A stretch of DNA of 64,000 bases from Methanohalophilus mahii DSM 5219 (GCF_000025865.1 NC_014002.1:558001-622000); one strand, 5' to 3'. Numbered from the stretch's first letter, positions 49,192-58,825 are shown. Translations and numbers: made by a program. The notes: generated from the letters alone by a model not told the origin.

Positions 49192-49353
49192 TTTAATCAC
49201 TTCTGTAGTTGCTTATGTTAATAAGGCTAGGTGTGCCTCTGTAATGGTTCCATCATATATATGCTATCTGCCTGCAGGAATATATTAAAGAGAGATTAAG
49301 GTCTTGTCATCTTCTCACTTATTCTTATATCACAGGGAAGCATAATTCCATTT

Positions 49354-50196
49354 ATGCCCTCAAATATTCCTATCACCGATGAACATATCCATATCGATCC
49401 CAGGGCAAAGGGAATTGAAGCCGTAAAGCAATTCCGGAATGCAGGGGGAACTCATATGATGGTGGTCTCCAAACCTACCTGGACGCTTGGGGTCGAAGTT
49501 GTAAAACCAGAAGATTACCGTATTGTATTTGATGAAACGGTGGATATTGTCCGCCAGATTAATGAAATCGGAGTTGGTGGTTTCCCTGTTCTTGGTGTCC
49601 ATCCGGCAGAAATCACCAACCTATGTGAAAGAATGGAAGTCGAAAAGGCCGTCTCCCTTATGAAAGCCGGCCTGGAAATTGCGGCTGAATACGTGGATGA
49701 AGGCCTTGCTGTGGGTTTGAAAAGCGGACGTCCTCATTATCCTGTTTCGGATGAGGTGTGGCAGGCTTCTAACTCAATAATGTCCCATGCCTTTTCCCTG
49801 GGCAAAGACCTGGGATGTGCTGTCCAGCTACATACCGAAAGTGTAGGGGAAGTTGAGCTGGAGGATATTGCCAGCAGGGCAAAGAGTGCTGGTATCCCTC
49901 TGGATAAGGTTGTGAAACATTACGCTCCTCCGCTTGTGGATGTCTGTGAATGGATAGGCCTCTATCCCGGTGTACTTGCCGGCAAAGGAGCAATTGAAGA
50001 GGCCCTTAAGCAGGGTAGTCGTTTCATGATGGAGACGGATTATATTGATGATCCGCAACGTCCCGGGGCAGTACTGGGGCCAAAAACTATCCCCAGGCGA
50101 ACCCTGAAACTTGTTGAAACCTATGGGGAAGAAGTTTTCTGGAAGGTTCATAAGGAAAATATCGAAGCTGTGTATGAAGTGGACATTGAAATTTAA
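49354..50196 (+). CDS. TatD-family metal-dependent hydrolase
   Basis: 280 residues of the amidohydrolase-like TIM barrel. ITDEHIHIDPRAKG gives the HxH metal site, FPVLGVHPAEI a second His, QLHTES a third, VKHYAPPL a fourth and METDYIDDP the metal Asp. This matches archaeal TatD-like proteins of unknown substrate. The gene stands alone with a poor ribosome binding site. Confidence 0.88.
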   Translation: MPSNIPITDEHIHIDPRAKGIEAVKQFRNAGGTHMMVVSKPTWTLGVEVVKPEDYRIVFDETVDIVRQINEIGVGGFPVLGVHPAEITNLCERMEVEKAVSLMKAGLEIAAEYVDEGLAVGLKSGRPHYPVSDEVWQASNSIMSHAFSLGKDLGCAVQLHTESVGEVELEDIASRAKSAGIPLDKVVKHYAPPLVDVCEWIGLYPGVLAGKGAIEEALKQGSRFMMETDYIDDPQRPGAVLGPKTIPRRTLKLVETYGEEVFWKVHKENIEAVYEVDIEI

Positions 50197-50279
50197 AGAG
50201 CTGGAAATCGATTTGTACAGTTTACATTAGCAATAATTATCTATATTCTTGTTTGTTATATTCTATCAGGAGATAATTA

Positions 50280-50576
50280 ATGAAATTTCTCATCGATAAA
50301 TTACCGGAAACTGCAAATGCATTTGCAGACATGCGTGCATCGCTTTTCAAGGACAGCGCTCTGGACACAAAGACAAAAGAATTGATTGCTGTATCCTCAT
50401 CGGTCCTTATGAGATGTGAAAAATGTGTAGAAATCCATGCATCCCGTGCAAAAGACAATGGTGCAACAGAGGACGAAATAGCAGAAGCAATTGCGGTCTC
50501 AATGTTTATTGCCGGAGGTTCACAGTTACACTGGACCCGGAAATATGATCAGATTTTTGAAAATACAAATGAATGA
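50280..50576 (+). CDS. AhpD-like/carboxymuconolactone decarboxylase family protein
   Basis: 98 residues, with the redox motif RCEKCVEIHASRAKDNGAT (CxxC plus His), as in AhpD-type peroxidase partners. This contrasts with the paralogue at 20869, which has lost the first motif cysteine. CAGGAGAT precedes the ATG. It is convergent with the frameshifted superoxide reductase, so this is a second small oxygen-defence locus. Confidence 0.88.
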   Translation: MKFLIDKLPETANAFADMRASLFKDSALDTKTKELIAVSSSVLMRCEKCVEIHASRAKDNGATEDEIAEAIAVSMFIAGGSQLHWTRKYDQIFENTNE

Positions 50577-50603
50577 AACCTGAGGTGACAGTTTTATTAA
50601 AGT

Positions 50604-51031
50604 TTAGACTCCGAATCCTTCCTGCAAACATTTTTCTCTGCGGCATCCGGCTGTTAAACGGAGTTCTTCTCTTATTTCAATACAATTTTGCCATAATCCG
50701 TGAACATTGCAGTATGCAAGGGCGCAGAACTCTCTGTATTTGCCAAAATATATCAGTCTGAATAATGCATCAGGTGAAGTTCCCGGGGCGAAGTTGACCC
50801 TCCGATTTTGATCGTATCCAGCATTTGAGTGCGTGCATACAATTCAATCCATTGAATTTGATGCTGCAGTGAATTTGGATGTTTCACATTTTCCCCGACT
50901 ACAATATGGATATAATCCTTGCCGCTGTTGTCATAATTTTTGAGCACTTCCATATATGGTATGTGCCTTTCTTCCGACATGGAATCATAATATTTTGTGT
51001 CTTCTGCTTTAATGATGTTTTCGAAGTTCAT
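50604..51031 (-). pseudogene. sor: Superoxide reductase (neelaredoxin type), frameshifted
   Basis: The annotated-looking frame from ATG 51031 stops at 50753 after 92 codons. The missing end is intact in another frame. If one base is added near 50796, the frame continues through FAPGTSPDALF to CALAYCNVHGLWQNCIEI and ends at TAA 50604-50606. All iron ligands are present when both frames are joined: EERHIP (Glu, His), KHPNSLQHQIQW (His, His) in the first, YCNVHGLW (Cys, His) in the second. It is therefore either a recent pseudogene, a sequencing error or, least likely, a programmed shift. An intact copy is at 20467. Confidence 0.85.
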
Positions 51032-51068
51032 ATCTTCAACCGGCTATTCTTATTTATGAAGTAAAGTC

Positions 51069-52094
51069 TTAAAATGTCGTTTCTACTCTCCTGACGACTC
51101 CTTTGAGTAATCTTGCAAGGATATCGGAACCCGTCATTATTCTTTTATCATCATCTGTCCAGTAGATTATGACATCCTGATCAATAATTTCCCCCTTATC
51201 ATGATCAGGATACATCCTTAGTTTTGGAATTACTTCTTCTAGCCTGGTTTTTGGTGACATTACGATAACAGGCCTGTGACAATAATCTTCAGGATAAATG
51301 GTCATGTTACCGTAGGCCAAATCTCTCAACAGGTCATCGCTGTTAAGTGTACGTATGGGATTTCCTTCTGGATCTGTGATGATTACCCATTTTTTCCCGG
51401 ATTCACTGATTTTTTTGAGGAACGGATCTTCAAGGGTTTGTTTTAATTCCGGGAACACCGGTTTTCTGTTTTTTGTGGGAAGGGAAATGATACTTTTTGG
51501 GTCAATCGGGTTACCTTCCTTTGTGATCTTTGTATCATCCAGAGTCAAAAAATTGAGAGCTCCCTGTCCCTCCACACTTCCGATATCCGATCTTGCGGAC
51601 TGTATATGCCTCTGGAGGACCTTTTTAAGAGATCGTTCCCTGAAAAATACTATTTCCTCTTTCCCAAGCCACCAGTCAAGCATTATTGCCGTGGGCTTTG
51701 CGAACGGAAACAGGAGCAACTGATATACCCTGACAAGTGGTACAAGGTATGCGCCAGCTTTCAGGGCTTTTCTGGTAAAATATGCTTGCGGCATAATTTC
51801 CCCAAAACAGGTAATAATAATTGTGGAGAAAAGGAAGGCAGCCGTCCCTCCCATTAGAGAATTTGTTAATAGGGTTATAATGACGTTTGCAGCGACATTC
51901 CCCCACAGTAAGGTTGTTAAAAGATAGTTCGAATCGTGCCTGACTTCCAGCACTTTTTTTGCAGCAACATTGCCAGATTCAGCTTCAGTTTCCAGCCCCA
52001 TTCTGCTCAATCCGAAAAGTCCAATGGTAAGGCCGGAAAACATTGCCGATTGACTGACAAAAAATAAAAGTAGAATCCAGGTTATGATTTCCAT
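51069..52094 (-). CDS. CNNM/DUF21 membrane protein with CBS-like domain
   Basis: 341 residues. Four hydrophobic segments form the DUF21 transmembrane domain (residues about 1-140), with SGLTIGLFGLSRMGLETEAESGN and the CFGEIMPQAYF motif, as in CorB/CNNM magnesium transporters. The C-terminal half (about 220-335) is CBS-like, with WVIITDPEGNPIRTL. The region between is longer than in typical CorC proteins. A role in divalent-cation transport is likely but not proven. Confidence 0.82.
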   Translation of the reverse strand: MEIITWILLLFFVSQSAMFSGLTIGLFGLSRMGLETEAESGNVAAKKVLEVRHDSNYLLTTLLWGNVAANVIITLLTNSLMGGTAAFLFSTIIITCFGEIMPQAYFTRKALKAGAYLVPLVRVYQLLLFPFAKPTAIMLDWWLGKEEIVFFRERSLKKVLQRHIQSARSDIGSVEGQGALNFLTLDDTKITKEGNPIDPKSIISLPTKNRKPVFPELKQTLEDPFLKKISESGKKWVIITDPEGNPIRTLNSDDLLRDLAYGNMTIYPEDYCHRPVIVMSPKTRLEEVIPKLRMYPDHDKGEIIDQDVIIYWTDDDKRIMTGSDILARLLKGVVRRVETTF

Positions 52095-52358
52095 ATTTCG
52101 CTTCCACTATAATTGTGTGACAATATATTAAAAGTTACTTGAGCATTTACAGAATCAATTATTGTTCCCACTCTATCACATGAGATAATAAGGTTGCAGT
52201 TTATAGTTTTCGTTGTTGTACATGAAATATATAATATGGGCATTTTTGAATTCGATTTTATATTAGAACTTTTATGTTTTCTATGCCCAAAAGTTATAAT
52301 AGTTTTCGATGTAATATTCATGTGCCTATACAAAATAGGTTTTTGGGTGAGGGTAAAT
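52095..52358. promoter_or_regulatory. Divergent promoter region, DUF21 and DUF378 genes
   Basis: 264 AT-rich bases with several TATA-like stretches, for example GAAATATATAATATG near 52221-52235. The open frame running through it toward DUF378 (from 52194) is hydrophobic and low in complexity, and I do not take it as coding. No other structure was recognised. Confidence 0.35.
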
Positions 52359-52562
52359 ATGACTGAGAAAACAGCATTAGACTGGATAGCAATTGCTCTT
52401 GTAGTAATTGGAGGTTTGAATTGGGGATTGTTTGGTATATCACAGGACTATAATCTGGTAGCACTTATCTTTGGATATAGTGCCATAGCACGTGTAGTCT
52501 ACATTCTTGTAGGACTTGCCGCCCTGTATATGATATACTTTGCAAGCAAAGACCACCAGTAA
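52359..52562 (+). CDS. DUF378 family small membrane protein
   Basis: 67 residues with two membrane segments (about 9-25 and 38-60) and the family motif GGLNWGLFGI between them. The function is unknown. ATG 52359 with GAGGGTAA upstream is the sensible start; the longer open frame begins in non-coding AT-rich DNA. The stop codon is inside a terminator hairpin. Confidence 0.88.
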   Translation: MTEKTALDWIAIALVVIGGLNWGLFGISQDYNLVALIFGYSAIARVVYILVGLAALYMIYFASKDHQ

Positions 52563-52582
52563 TTTGGTGGTTTTATTTTTTA
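52550..52582 (+). terminator. Terminator with the DUF378 stop codon in its loop
   Basis: ACCACCA (52552-52558) and TGGTGGT (52565-52571) form a 7-bp stem. The TAA stop begins in the loop, and TTTATTTTTTAT follows. Confidence 0.75.
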
Positions 52583-52680
52583 TACTTCTCATTTCTGGCA
52601 ATAGCAAACCTTTAATTCTTCCCTACAATATTCTCCTCCCCAAACCAACCTAAAAAAATCCTTTTAATTTTTCAGGACAC

Positions 52681-55506
52681 ATGTCTCTCAAAAACATAAT
52701 GATAAAGGGTGCCAAAGAGCACAATTTAAAGAATATTGATGTAGTGTTGCCCAGGGATAAATTGATTGTTATCACGGGTTTAAGTGGCTCGGGCAAGTCA
52801 TCTCTTGCTTTTGATACTATCTATGCCGAAGGCCAGCGTAGGTATGTTGAATCGCTTTCATCATATGCCCGGCAATTCCTGGGGCAGATGGAAAAACCTG
52901 ATGTGGAATACATTGAGGGTCTCTCTCCTGCTATTTCCATCGAGCAGAAAACTACCAGTAAGAATCCGCGCTCTACTGTGGGTACAGTTACCGAGATATA
53001 CGATTACCTGAGATTGCTGTTTGCCCGTATAGGGGCTCGTCACTGTCCGGATTGTGGGCGTGCCATCGAACCCCAGAGTGTTGACCAGATTGTGGACAAC
53101 ATAATGAAATTCCCTGAAAAAAGCAAACTTCATATCCTGGCGCCTGTTGTCCGGGAGCGTAAAGGTGAATACAGGAAACTTCTCGCTGACATCCGTTCTG
53201 ACGGTTATTCCCGTGCACGTGTGGATGGGGAGATAATCCGTCTCGATGAAGCTGATTCCCTGGAACTGGGGCGCTACAACAAACATAACATCGAGATTGT
53301 GGTTGACAGGCTTTCCATCAAAGAAGGAATAGAAGAGCGCCTCTCTGATTCTGTGGAACAGGCCCTTGCCAGAAGTGGCGGGATTGTTATAGCTGATATT
53401 GTCGATGGTGATGAATTCGTATTCAGTGAGAAACTTGCATGTCCGCATTGTGGAACTGGATTTGAAGAACTGGAACCTGCCATGTTTTCCTTTAACAGCC
53501 CACAGGGAGCATGTGATGTATGTCATGGCCTGGGTACTTCGATGGAATTCGATCCTGACCTGATAATCCCTGACATATCCCTGTCTCTCAATGACGGAGC
53601 AGTTGAACCGTGGGGTACGAGAAAAGATGGCTATTACATGCAGTCTCTCCAGTCTCTTGCTGACCATTTCGGATTTTCTATGGATGCTCCTTTTGAAGAT
53701 CTGGAGCCACAGTACCAGAATATGATTCTCTATGGCACGGCCACCAAAGTTCCGATGGTCCATACTGGTAAAGGTGGAGGGATCTGGAAACGCAATAGTC
53801 GTTTTAAAGGTGTTATTGCTGCCATTTCCAAGATATACAATCGTACAGATTCAGAAAATACCAAGGACCGGCTAAAACGGTATATAAGCACCAAACCATG
53901 TCCTGCCTGTGAAGGTGAAAGGCTCAAACCAGCCAGTCTGTCTGTTTTCATAGACGGGTTCAATATAATCCAGACAACTCATATGTCTATTGAGGATTGT
54001 CTCCACTTCTTTGAAAAACTGGAACTTCATTTGGACCAGCGGGAATTTACCATAGCCCGCCTGATATTGAAGGAAATCAAGTCCAGGTTGGGCTTTTTGG
54101 TTGATGTGGGTCTGGATTATCTTACTTTGAGTCGTTCAGCATCCACTCTTTCCGGAGGGGAGGCCCAGCGTATCCGTCTTGCCACCCAGATAGGCTCCAG
54201 CCTCATGGGGGTACTGTACATTCTGGATGAACCGAGTATTGGTTTGCATCAGCGGGATAATCTCAGGCTTATCAACACTCTCAAACACTTACGTGATATC
54301 GGTAACACCGTTATTGTTGTGGAGCATGACGAAGAAACAATTATGAGTGCCGATCATGTTGTGGATATGGGTCCCGGAGCCGGTATTCATGGAGGTGGTC
54401 TGGTAGCGGAGGGAACTCCTTTGGAAATTATGCAAAACCCGGATTCTCTCACAGGGAAATACCTTGAGAGGAAACTAAAGATTCCGGTTCCGTCGGAAAG
54501 GCGTACTCCTGAGGGTTTCATAAAATTGATAGGAGCTGGTGAAAACAATCTCAAGGAAATTGATGTGGAATTTCCTCTTTCTGTAATGATATGTGTAACC
54601 GGGGTTTCAGGGTCAGGTAAAAGTACACTTATCAATGAAACCCTGAATAAAGTGTTAGCCCGCAAACTCAATCGTGCCAGGGAGAGAACCGGAAAATATT
54701 CCGCTATCGAAGGTCTTGAAAATGTTGACAAGGTGATTACAATAGACCAATCTCCCATTGGCAGGACTCCCAGATCCAATCCGGCTACCTATACCAATCT
54801 CTTCACACCCATACGTGAATTATTTGCCCAGACAAAACTTTCCAAGTCTCGCGGCTATAAACCGGGTCGTTTCAGTTTCAATGTACGTGGAGGCCGCTGT
54901 GAGACCTGTGGTGGCGAAGGAATAATAACTATTGAAATGCATTTTTTGCCAGATGTTTATGTGCCCTGTGAAGTCTGTCATGGCAAAAGGTACAACAGGG
55001 AAACCCTTGAGGTAACTTACAAGGACAAAAGCATAGCCGATGTACTGGATATGACAGTTGAAGAGGCTCTTGGTTTTTTTGAGAATGTCCCTAAAATAAA
55101 ACGTAAACTGCAGACACTTTTTGACGTTGGTCTGGGCTACATCAAACTTGGCCAGTCTTCAACTACGCTTTCCGGGGGAGAAGCCCAGCGTGTCAAACTT
55201 GCTACTGAACTGAGTAAACGTTCTACCGGTAAAACGGTCTATATCCTTGATGAACCAACCACAGGGTTGCATTTTGATGATGTCAGGAAGTTACTTGAAG
55301 TGCTCCAGCGCCTCGTTGAGGGAGGGAATACAGTAATTGTCATAGAGCACAATCTGGATGTTATCAAGGTTGCGGATTGGATTATTGATCTTGGTCCCGA
55401 AGGTGGAGAAGGTGGAGGACTTGTTGTTGCAGAAGGCATCCCTGAAAATGTGGCAAAGGTCGAAGGTTCCTATACCGGTGAATTTTTGAAAAACATTCTC
55501 TCCTGA
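52681..55506 (+). CDS. uvrA: UvrABC excinuclease subunit A
   Basis: The damage-recognition ATPase of nucleotide excision repair. 941 residues, full length. There are two ABC modules: Walker [13 protein letters not shown] (about 34-45) and [12 protein letters not shown] (about 640), and signatures [12 protein letters not shown] and [12 protein letters not shown]. The zinc-finger modules are CPDCG/CPHCG..CDVCHG in the first half and [14 protein letters not shown] in the second. The family is bacterial in origin and present in some methanogens by ancient transfer; uvrB and uvrC are not in the window. Confidence 0.98.
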   Translation: MSLKNIMIKGAKEHNLKNIDVVLPRDKLIVITGLSGSGKSSLAFDTIYAEGQRRYVESLSSYARQFLGQMEKPDVEYIEGLSPAISIEQKTTSKNPRSTVGTVTEIYDYLRLLFARIGARHCPDCGRAIEPQSVDQIVDNIMKFPEKSKLHILAPVVRERKGEYRKLLADIRSDGYSRARVDGEIIRLDEADSLELGRYNKHNIEIVVDRLSIKEGIEERLSDSVEQALARSGGIVIADIVDGDEFVFSEKLACPHCGTGFEELEPAMFSFNSPQGACDVCHGLGTSMEFDPDLIIPDISLSLNDGAVEPWGTRKDGYYMQSLQSLADHFGFSMDAPFEDLEPQYQNMILYGTATKVPMVHTGKGGGIWKRNSRFKGVIAAISKIYNRTDSENTKDRLKRYISTKPCPACEGERLKPASLSVFIDGFNIIQTTHMSIEDCLHFFEKLELHLDQREFTIARLILKEIKSRLGFLVDVGLDYLTLSRSASTLSGGEAQRIRLATQIGSSLMGVLYILDEPSIGLHQRDNLRLINTLKHLRDIGNTVIVVEHDEETIMSADHVVDMGPGAGIHGGGLVAEGTPLEIMQNPDSLTGKYLERKLKIPVPSERRTPEGFIKLIGAGENNLKEIDVEFPLSVMICVTGVSGSGKSTLINETLNKVLARKLNRARERTGKYSAIEGLENVDKVITIDQSPIGRTPRSNPATYTNLFTPIRELFAQTKLSKSRGYKPGRFSFNVRGGRCETCGGEGIITIEMHFLPDVYVPCEVCHGKRYNRETLEVTYKDKSIADVLDMTVEEALGFFENVPKIKRKLQTLFDVGLGYIKLGQSSTTLSGGEAQRVKLATELSKRSTGKTVYILDEPTTGLHFDDVRKLLEVLQRLVEGGNTVIVIEHNLDVIKVADWIIDLGPEGGEGGGLVVAEGIPENVAKVEGSYTGEFLKNILS

Positions 55507-55544
55507 GAATTCGGGCACAAGGTTTATTTTCTTTCAGGAAAAAA

Positions 55545-55569
55545 TTTATATGACCAATAATACTGGTCA
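55545..55569 (+). promoter_or_regulatory. TATA box with an overlapping palindromic operator candidate
   Basis: TTTATA (55545-55550) is followed at once by TGACCA (55551-55556), 7 bases and TGGTCA (55564-55569), a near-perfect inverted repeat. A protein bound there would block the promoter of the small gene at 55593. The regulator is unknown. Confidence 0.45.
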
Positions 55570-55592
55570 CCGGGTTTACCGGGGGTGTATGT

Positions 55593-55778
55593 ATGGTAAG
55601 AAAAATCCGTTGCAAGAATATCAAGAATGACCTTGAATATCTGGGAGACATCATGTCACATCAGGAAGGCAGGGAGCCTACTCCTGATGTGGCCAGGTTT
55701 AAAACTCAGGTAGAATATAAGAAGACATTATGCAAAATACTAAGGAATGAAAAAGAGAAGGAAGAGCTTGATCGCTAA
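55593..55778 (+). CDS. Hypothetical small charged protein
   Basis: 61 residues, strongly basic and acidic in alternation, predicted helical (EYKKTLCKILRNEKEKEELDR at the end). No domain is recognised. A promoter-like TATA box and GGGGGTG just upstream, together with normal codon use, support expression. It ends 5 bases before the end of the convergent FmdE-family gene. Confidence 0.55.
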   Translation: MVRKIRCKNIKNDLEYLGDIMSHQEGREPTPDVARFKTQVEYKKTLCKILRNEKEKEELDR

Positions 55779-55783
55779 TTCCT

Positions 55784-56383
55784 TCATATATCATATTTTT
55801 CAAAACAGGGAAGGCAGTAATAGTTCCCGTTCATAACTCTTGCCCGGCTTTCCATCATTCCTTCGCCGCATTCGCTGCAGATGAGGGTCTGGAAAATAAC
55901 TGCCTTTTCAGGCGGCTTTATTTCGATTTCCTCAATTTTGAACATCTCTTCAAGAGGCATGTTCAGGACTTCATGGGATTTATCTTCATGTTTTTGCTTG
56001 AACCGTTTCTTTTCTTCTTCTGTAGCACTGCCTTCTCTGATCTTTGGGAACAGGTTCTGATGTTCTTCATCATTTTTTATCCCATCAGGTTTTATAACAA
56101 GCCTGAGAGCTTTATCATTTCCCCGGTTGAAGAAAGTGTATACATGTTTTCCGAGATCACGGTATACCAGATTACCTTTACCAAAGGTGCATCCATTGAC
56201 CACCTGTATGGCATCCACAGAGCATGACTTGTTTTCGACTATGCACACGAGCTCTTCGTCTTCTGCCCTTTTGTTTTTGAAATGTTCCTCTGCTGCTTTT
56301 GCGACCCTGAATCCCAGGGACAATCCGGGACATAGATGGCCGTGAAATTTTATTGCGTCTTCTATTTCCATTAAATTCCTCAA
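55784..56383 (-). CDS. FmdE family protein with C-terminal zinc finger
   Basis: 199 residues. The FmdE domain (about 5-140) has the hallmark FHGHLCPGLSLGFRVA and the CSVDAIQVVNGCTFGKGN motif. The C-terminus is a zinc finger with CSECGEGMMESRARV and YYCLPCFEKY. FmdE copurifies with tungsten/molybdenum formylmethanofuran dehydrogenase, but many homologues such as this are orphans whose role is unknown, possibly metal handling. It overlaps purB by ATGA; an internal ATG at 56371 is also possible. Confidence 0.85.
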   Translation of the reverse strand: MRNLMEIEDAIKFHGHLCPGLSLGFRVAKAAEEHFKNKRAEDEELVCIVENKSCSVDAIQVVNGCTFGKGNLVYRDLGKHVYTFFNRGNDKALRLVIKPDGIKNDEEHQNLFPKIREGSATEEEKKRFKQKHEDKSHEVLNMPLEEMFKIEEIEIKPPEKAVIFQTLICSECGEGMMESRARVMNGNYYCLPCFEKYDI

Positions 56384-57723
56384 AGGTATTGTTTTCTTAA
56401 TTTATCAACTGTAATTTCAACTTGTCTAACAGCGGTACCGGTATATCGGTAAGGATCAACAAGTTTCTCGACATCCTCTTCATTAAGATAGCCGGATACT
56501 TCCTTGTTTGCGAGTAATGTTTCACGCAGGTGTTTTCCGCTTTCATGGGCCTGCATAGCAGCTGTACGCACTATCTCATGGGCTTCCTGTCTGCCGACAC
56601 CTCTTTTTGCAAGTTCTATCATGACCGCTTCGCCCATATTAAGTCCTTTGAGCAATTCGAGGTTACGCTTTATGTTTTCCGGATAGAAGCGCAGATTATC
56701 GGTCACACGGATGCCGAGTTTCAGGATGTGGTCGGTTAGCACACATGTTTCAGGGAAAACAATTCTCTCACATGAAGAGTTTGTAAGGTCTCTCTCATCC
56801 CATAATGTGTTATTCATAAGTTCAGGTTCAATCATAGAGCGTACAATTCTTGCAAGTCCGCAGATCTGTTCGGATTTGATGGGGTTACGTTTATGGGGCA
56901 TTGTAGAGGAACCTACCTGTTTTTTGCCGAAACTCTCCTCTACTTCTGCAAGTTCACTTCTCTGCAGTGTTCTCAATTCAACACCAATTTTATCCAGTGT
57001 TGTTACGACATTTGCCATCCACATGACAAATTCCGCATGACGGTCCCTCTGGATGATCTGGTTGGAGACATCCACACCTGTGATCCCAAGATATTCCATC
57101 GCTTTTTTCTGGATTTCAATACCCTTTTCACCAAAAGCAGCCTGGGTGCCTACAGCCCCGGTCATCTGGCCGACCTCTACCCTGGGTTTGAGCTGTTCAA
57201 GTCTCTCGATATGCCTGCCAATCTCGGCTGCCCAGATTGCAAAACGCAGCCCGTAGGTTGTTGGTACACCGATCTGTCCGTGGGTTCTGCCCGCACATAC
57301 AGTTTCTTTGTGTTGCTCAGCCTGGCGCAGGAGTACTTCCAGTAGTTGCCTGATTTTGGGTTCCATTACTCCAATAGCGTCCTTTATCTGAAGGCCTGTG
57401 GCTGTATCCAGCATATCATTTGATGTTGCACCGAAATGGACCCATTTACTGGCATCCTCTTCACATTTTTCGGAGATGGCAAGCACAACTGCCATCATGT
57501 CATGATGGATTTCATCTTCGATTTCTTTGACCCTTTTGAGTTCCACATTTTCAATGCTTTGTTCTATTATATTGGCAGCATCTTCAGGGATTAACCCCAC
57601 ATAAGCTTCTGCTTTTGCAAGGGCTGCCTCTGCTTTCATGACGCATTTAAGGCGGTTTTCCTCACTCCAGACATGTTTCATTTCCTCGGTTCCGTATCGG
57701 TATTCTATGGGATGGATGGCCAT
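56380..57723 (-). CDS. purB: Adenylosuccinate lyase
   Basis: It acts twice in purine synthesis, cleaving SAICAR and adenylosuccinate with release of fumarate. 447 residues. FGATSNDMLDT, AGRTHGQIGVPTT (catalytic His) and the signature loop GSSTMPHKRNPIKSEQ (catalytic Ser) are visible. A clean AAAAGGAG site precedes the ATG. It leads a two-gene unit with the FmdE-family gene. Confidence 0.97.
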   Translation of the reverse strand: MAIHPIEYRYGTEEMKHVWSEENRLKCVMKAEAALAKAEAYVGLIPEDAANIIEQSIENVELKRVKEIEDEIHHDMMAVVLAISEKCEEDASKWVHFGATSNDMLDTATGLQIKDAIGVMEPKIRQLLEVLLRQAEQHKETVCAGRTHGQIGVPTTYGLRFAIWAAEIGRHIERLEQLKPRVEVGQMTGAVGTQAAFGEKGIEIQKKAMEYLGITGVDVSNQIIQRDRHAEFVMWMANVVTTLDKIGVELRTLQRSELAEVEESFGKKQVGSSTMPHKRNPIKSEQICGLARIVRSMIEPELMNNTLWDERDLTNSSCERIVFPETCVLTDHILKLGIRVTDNLRFYPENIKRNLELLKGLNMGEAVMIELAKRGVGRQEAHEIVRTAAMQAHESGKHLRETLLANKEVSGYLNEEDVEKLVDPYRYTGTAVRQVEITVDKLRKQYL

Positions 57724-57914
57724 TTATTTTCTCCTTTTGTGAATTGGATCAGTGCATTAATTACAATGGCATACAGATTGTTTTTAATTATAATTATGTT
57801 TGGGTTTGTAACATTAATTCTTTGATATTGATCTGAAGTTTAAATGGCTGAATTTATGGTCTGCATTTCTAAGTTTCGATTTTGATACCTGTTATATTTA
57901 CGGAAACCCTAACT

Positions 57915-57922
57915 TTTATATA
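57915..57922 (+). promoter_or_regulatory. TATA box of the iron permease
   Basis: TTTATATA lies 48 bases before the ATG, so transcription should begin near 57945, inside the palindrome at 57937-57950. The rest of 57724-57914 is AT-rich without a visible gene. Confidence 0.55.
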
Positions 57923-57936
57923 GTTCACAACGTTAA

Positions 57937-57950
57937 TTAGGAGTACCTAA
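57937..57950 (+). promoter_or_regulatory. DtxR/IdeR-type iron box
   Basis: TTAGGAGTACCTAA has the two half-sites TTAGG and CCTAA with 4-base spacing, as in boxes bound by DtxR/IdeR/MDR1-type iron-dependent repressors. It lies between the TATA box and the ATG of an iron permease, where a repressor would block initiation. Confidence 0.6.
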
Positions 57951-57969
57951 ATATTACAGGAGAACAAAC

Positions 57970-58785
57970 ATGCTGGAAAGTTTTATGATTACATTCAGGG
58001 AAGGCCTGGAAGCTCTTTTGATTGTAGGAGTTATTCTGGGTTATCTGGTACAAACAAACAGAGTTTATTTGAATAAGTATGTATATGCCGGTTTGGGCCT
58101 TGGCATTCTTGCCAGTTTGATGGCTGCAGTGGTCTTCAATGTCCTTTCAATTGAATTTGAAGGCAGGAATGAGGCACTTTTCGAAGGAATAGTGATGTTG
58201 CTCGCAGCTCTTGTGCTCACTTCAATGATCATATGGATGCTCAAAGAAAGCAGCAATATATCTGCAAATATACGCAAGAATGTAGATTCCAAAACGGAAT
58301 ATGGCTTGATGGGTCTGGCTTTTGTGTCTGTATTCAGAGAGGGTATTGAAACAGTACTCTTTATGGGTGCTGCGGCAATGAACACAGAAACAAGTACCGT
58401 TCTGTATGGCGGTTTGCTGGGATTGGCTGCTTCTGCGGTCATAGCGTATCTGGTATTCAAATCCTCATACCACCTGAATCTGGGTATGTTTTTCAATCTT
58501 ACCAGTGTTTTCCTGATACTCTTTGCTGCAGGACTCACTGCCCATGGTATCCATGAGCTTCAGGAAGCGGCTTTCATTCCGATATTCAATGAACATCTGT
58601 GGGATATTAACCACATATTGAGTGAAGATGGAATTGCAGGGTCATTGCTGAAGTCCTTGTTCGGGTATAATGGAAACCCTTCATTGCTGGAGGTAGCTTC
58701 ATACATAGGTTACTATGTAGCACTTGGTATTGGCATAAAAGGTTTGAATTCAAAGAGAATAACCGATATTGTGCAGACGACATAA
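57970..58785 (+). CDS. FTR1 family iron permease (EfeU-like)
   Basis: A membrane permease for iron. 271 residues with about seven membrane segments. The two REGxE motifs that bind Fe(III) are MITFREGLEALLI (residues 7-19) and SVFREGIETVLFMG (about 119-132). A third conserved region holds AHGIHELQEAAFIP. No EfeO or EfeB partner lies next to it. ACAGGAGAAC is the ribosome binding site. A DtxR-type box in the leader suggests repression when iron is plentiful. Confidence 0.93.
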   Translation: MLESFMITFREGLEALLIVGVILGYLVQTNRVYLNKYVYAGLGLGILASLMAAVVFNVLSIEFEGRNEALFEGIVMLLAALVLTSMIIWMLKESSNISANIRKNVDSKTEYGLMGLAFVSVFREGIETVLFMGAAAMNTETSTVLYGGLLGLAASAVIAYLVFKSSYHLNLGMFFNLTSVFLILFAAGLTAHGIHELQEAAFIPIFNEHLWDINHILSEDGIAGSLLKSLFGYNGNPSLLEVASYIGYYVALGIGIKGLNSKRITDIVQTT

Positions 58786-58791
58786 TGTTGT

Positions 58792-58825
58792 AAACATATA
58801 TTCTATCTGGAATATATGTTTTTAT
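58792..58825. terminator. Bidirectional terminator between the permease and the kinase
   Basis: AAACATATATTC (58792-58803) and GAATATATGTTT (58810-58821) form a perfect 12-bp stem with a 6-base loop and T runs on both sides. The minus-strand kinase stop follows at once (58822-58824). Confidence 0.78.

Noticed and set aside
50573-50761. A 62-codon plus-strand frame after the AhpD-like gene
   Set aside because: It is antisense to the C-terminal half of the frameshifted superoxide reductase, which explains its open frame.
52194-52358. Upstream extension of the DUF378 gene
   Set aside because: AT-rich promoter DNA with a hydrophobic low-complexity translation; ATG 52359 has a better ribosome binding site and fits the family length.
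52861-53763. A 300-codon open frame on the minus strand inside uvrA
   Set aside because: It is antisense to a fully conserved uvrA with both ABC modules; its translation is rich in His, Phe and Arg and has no domain.
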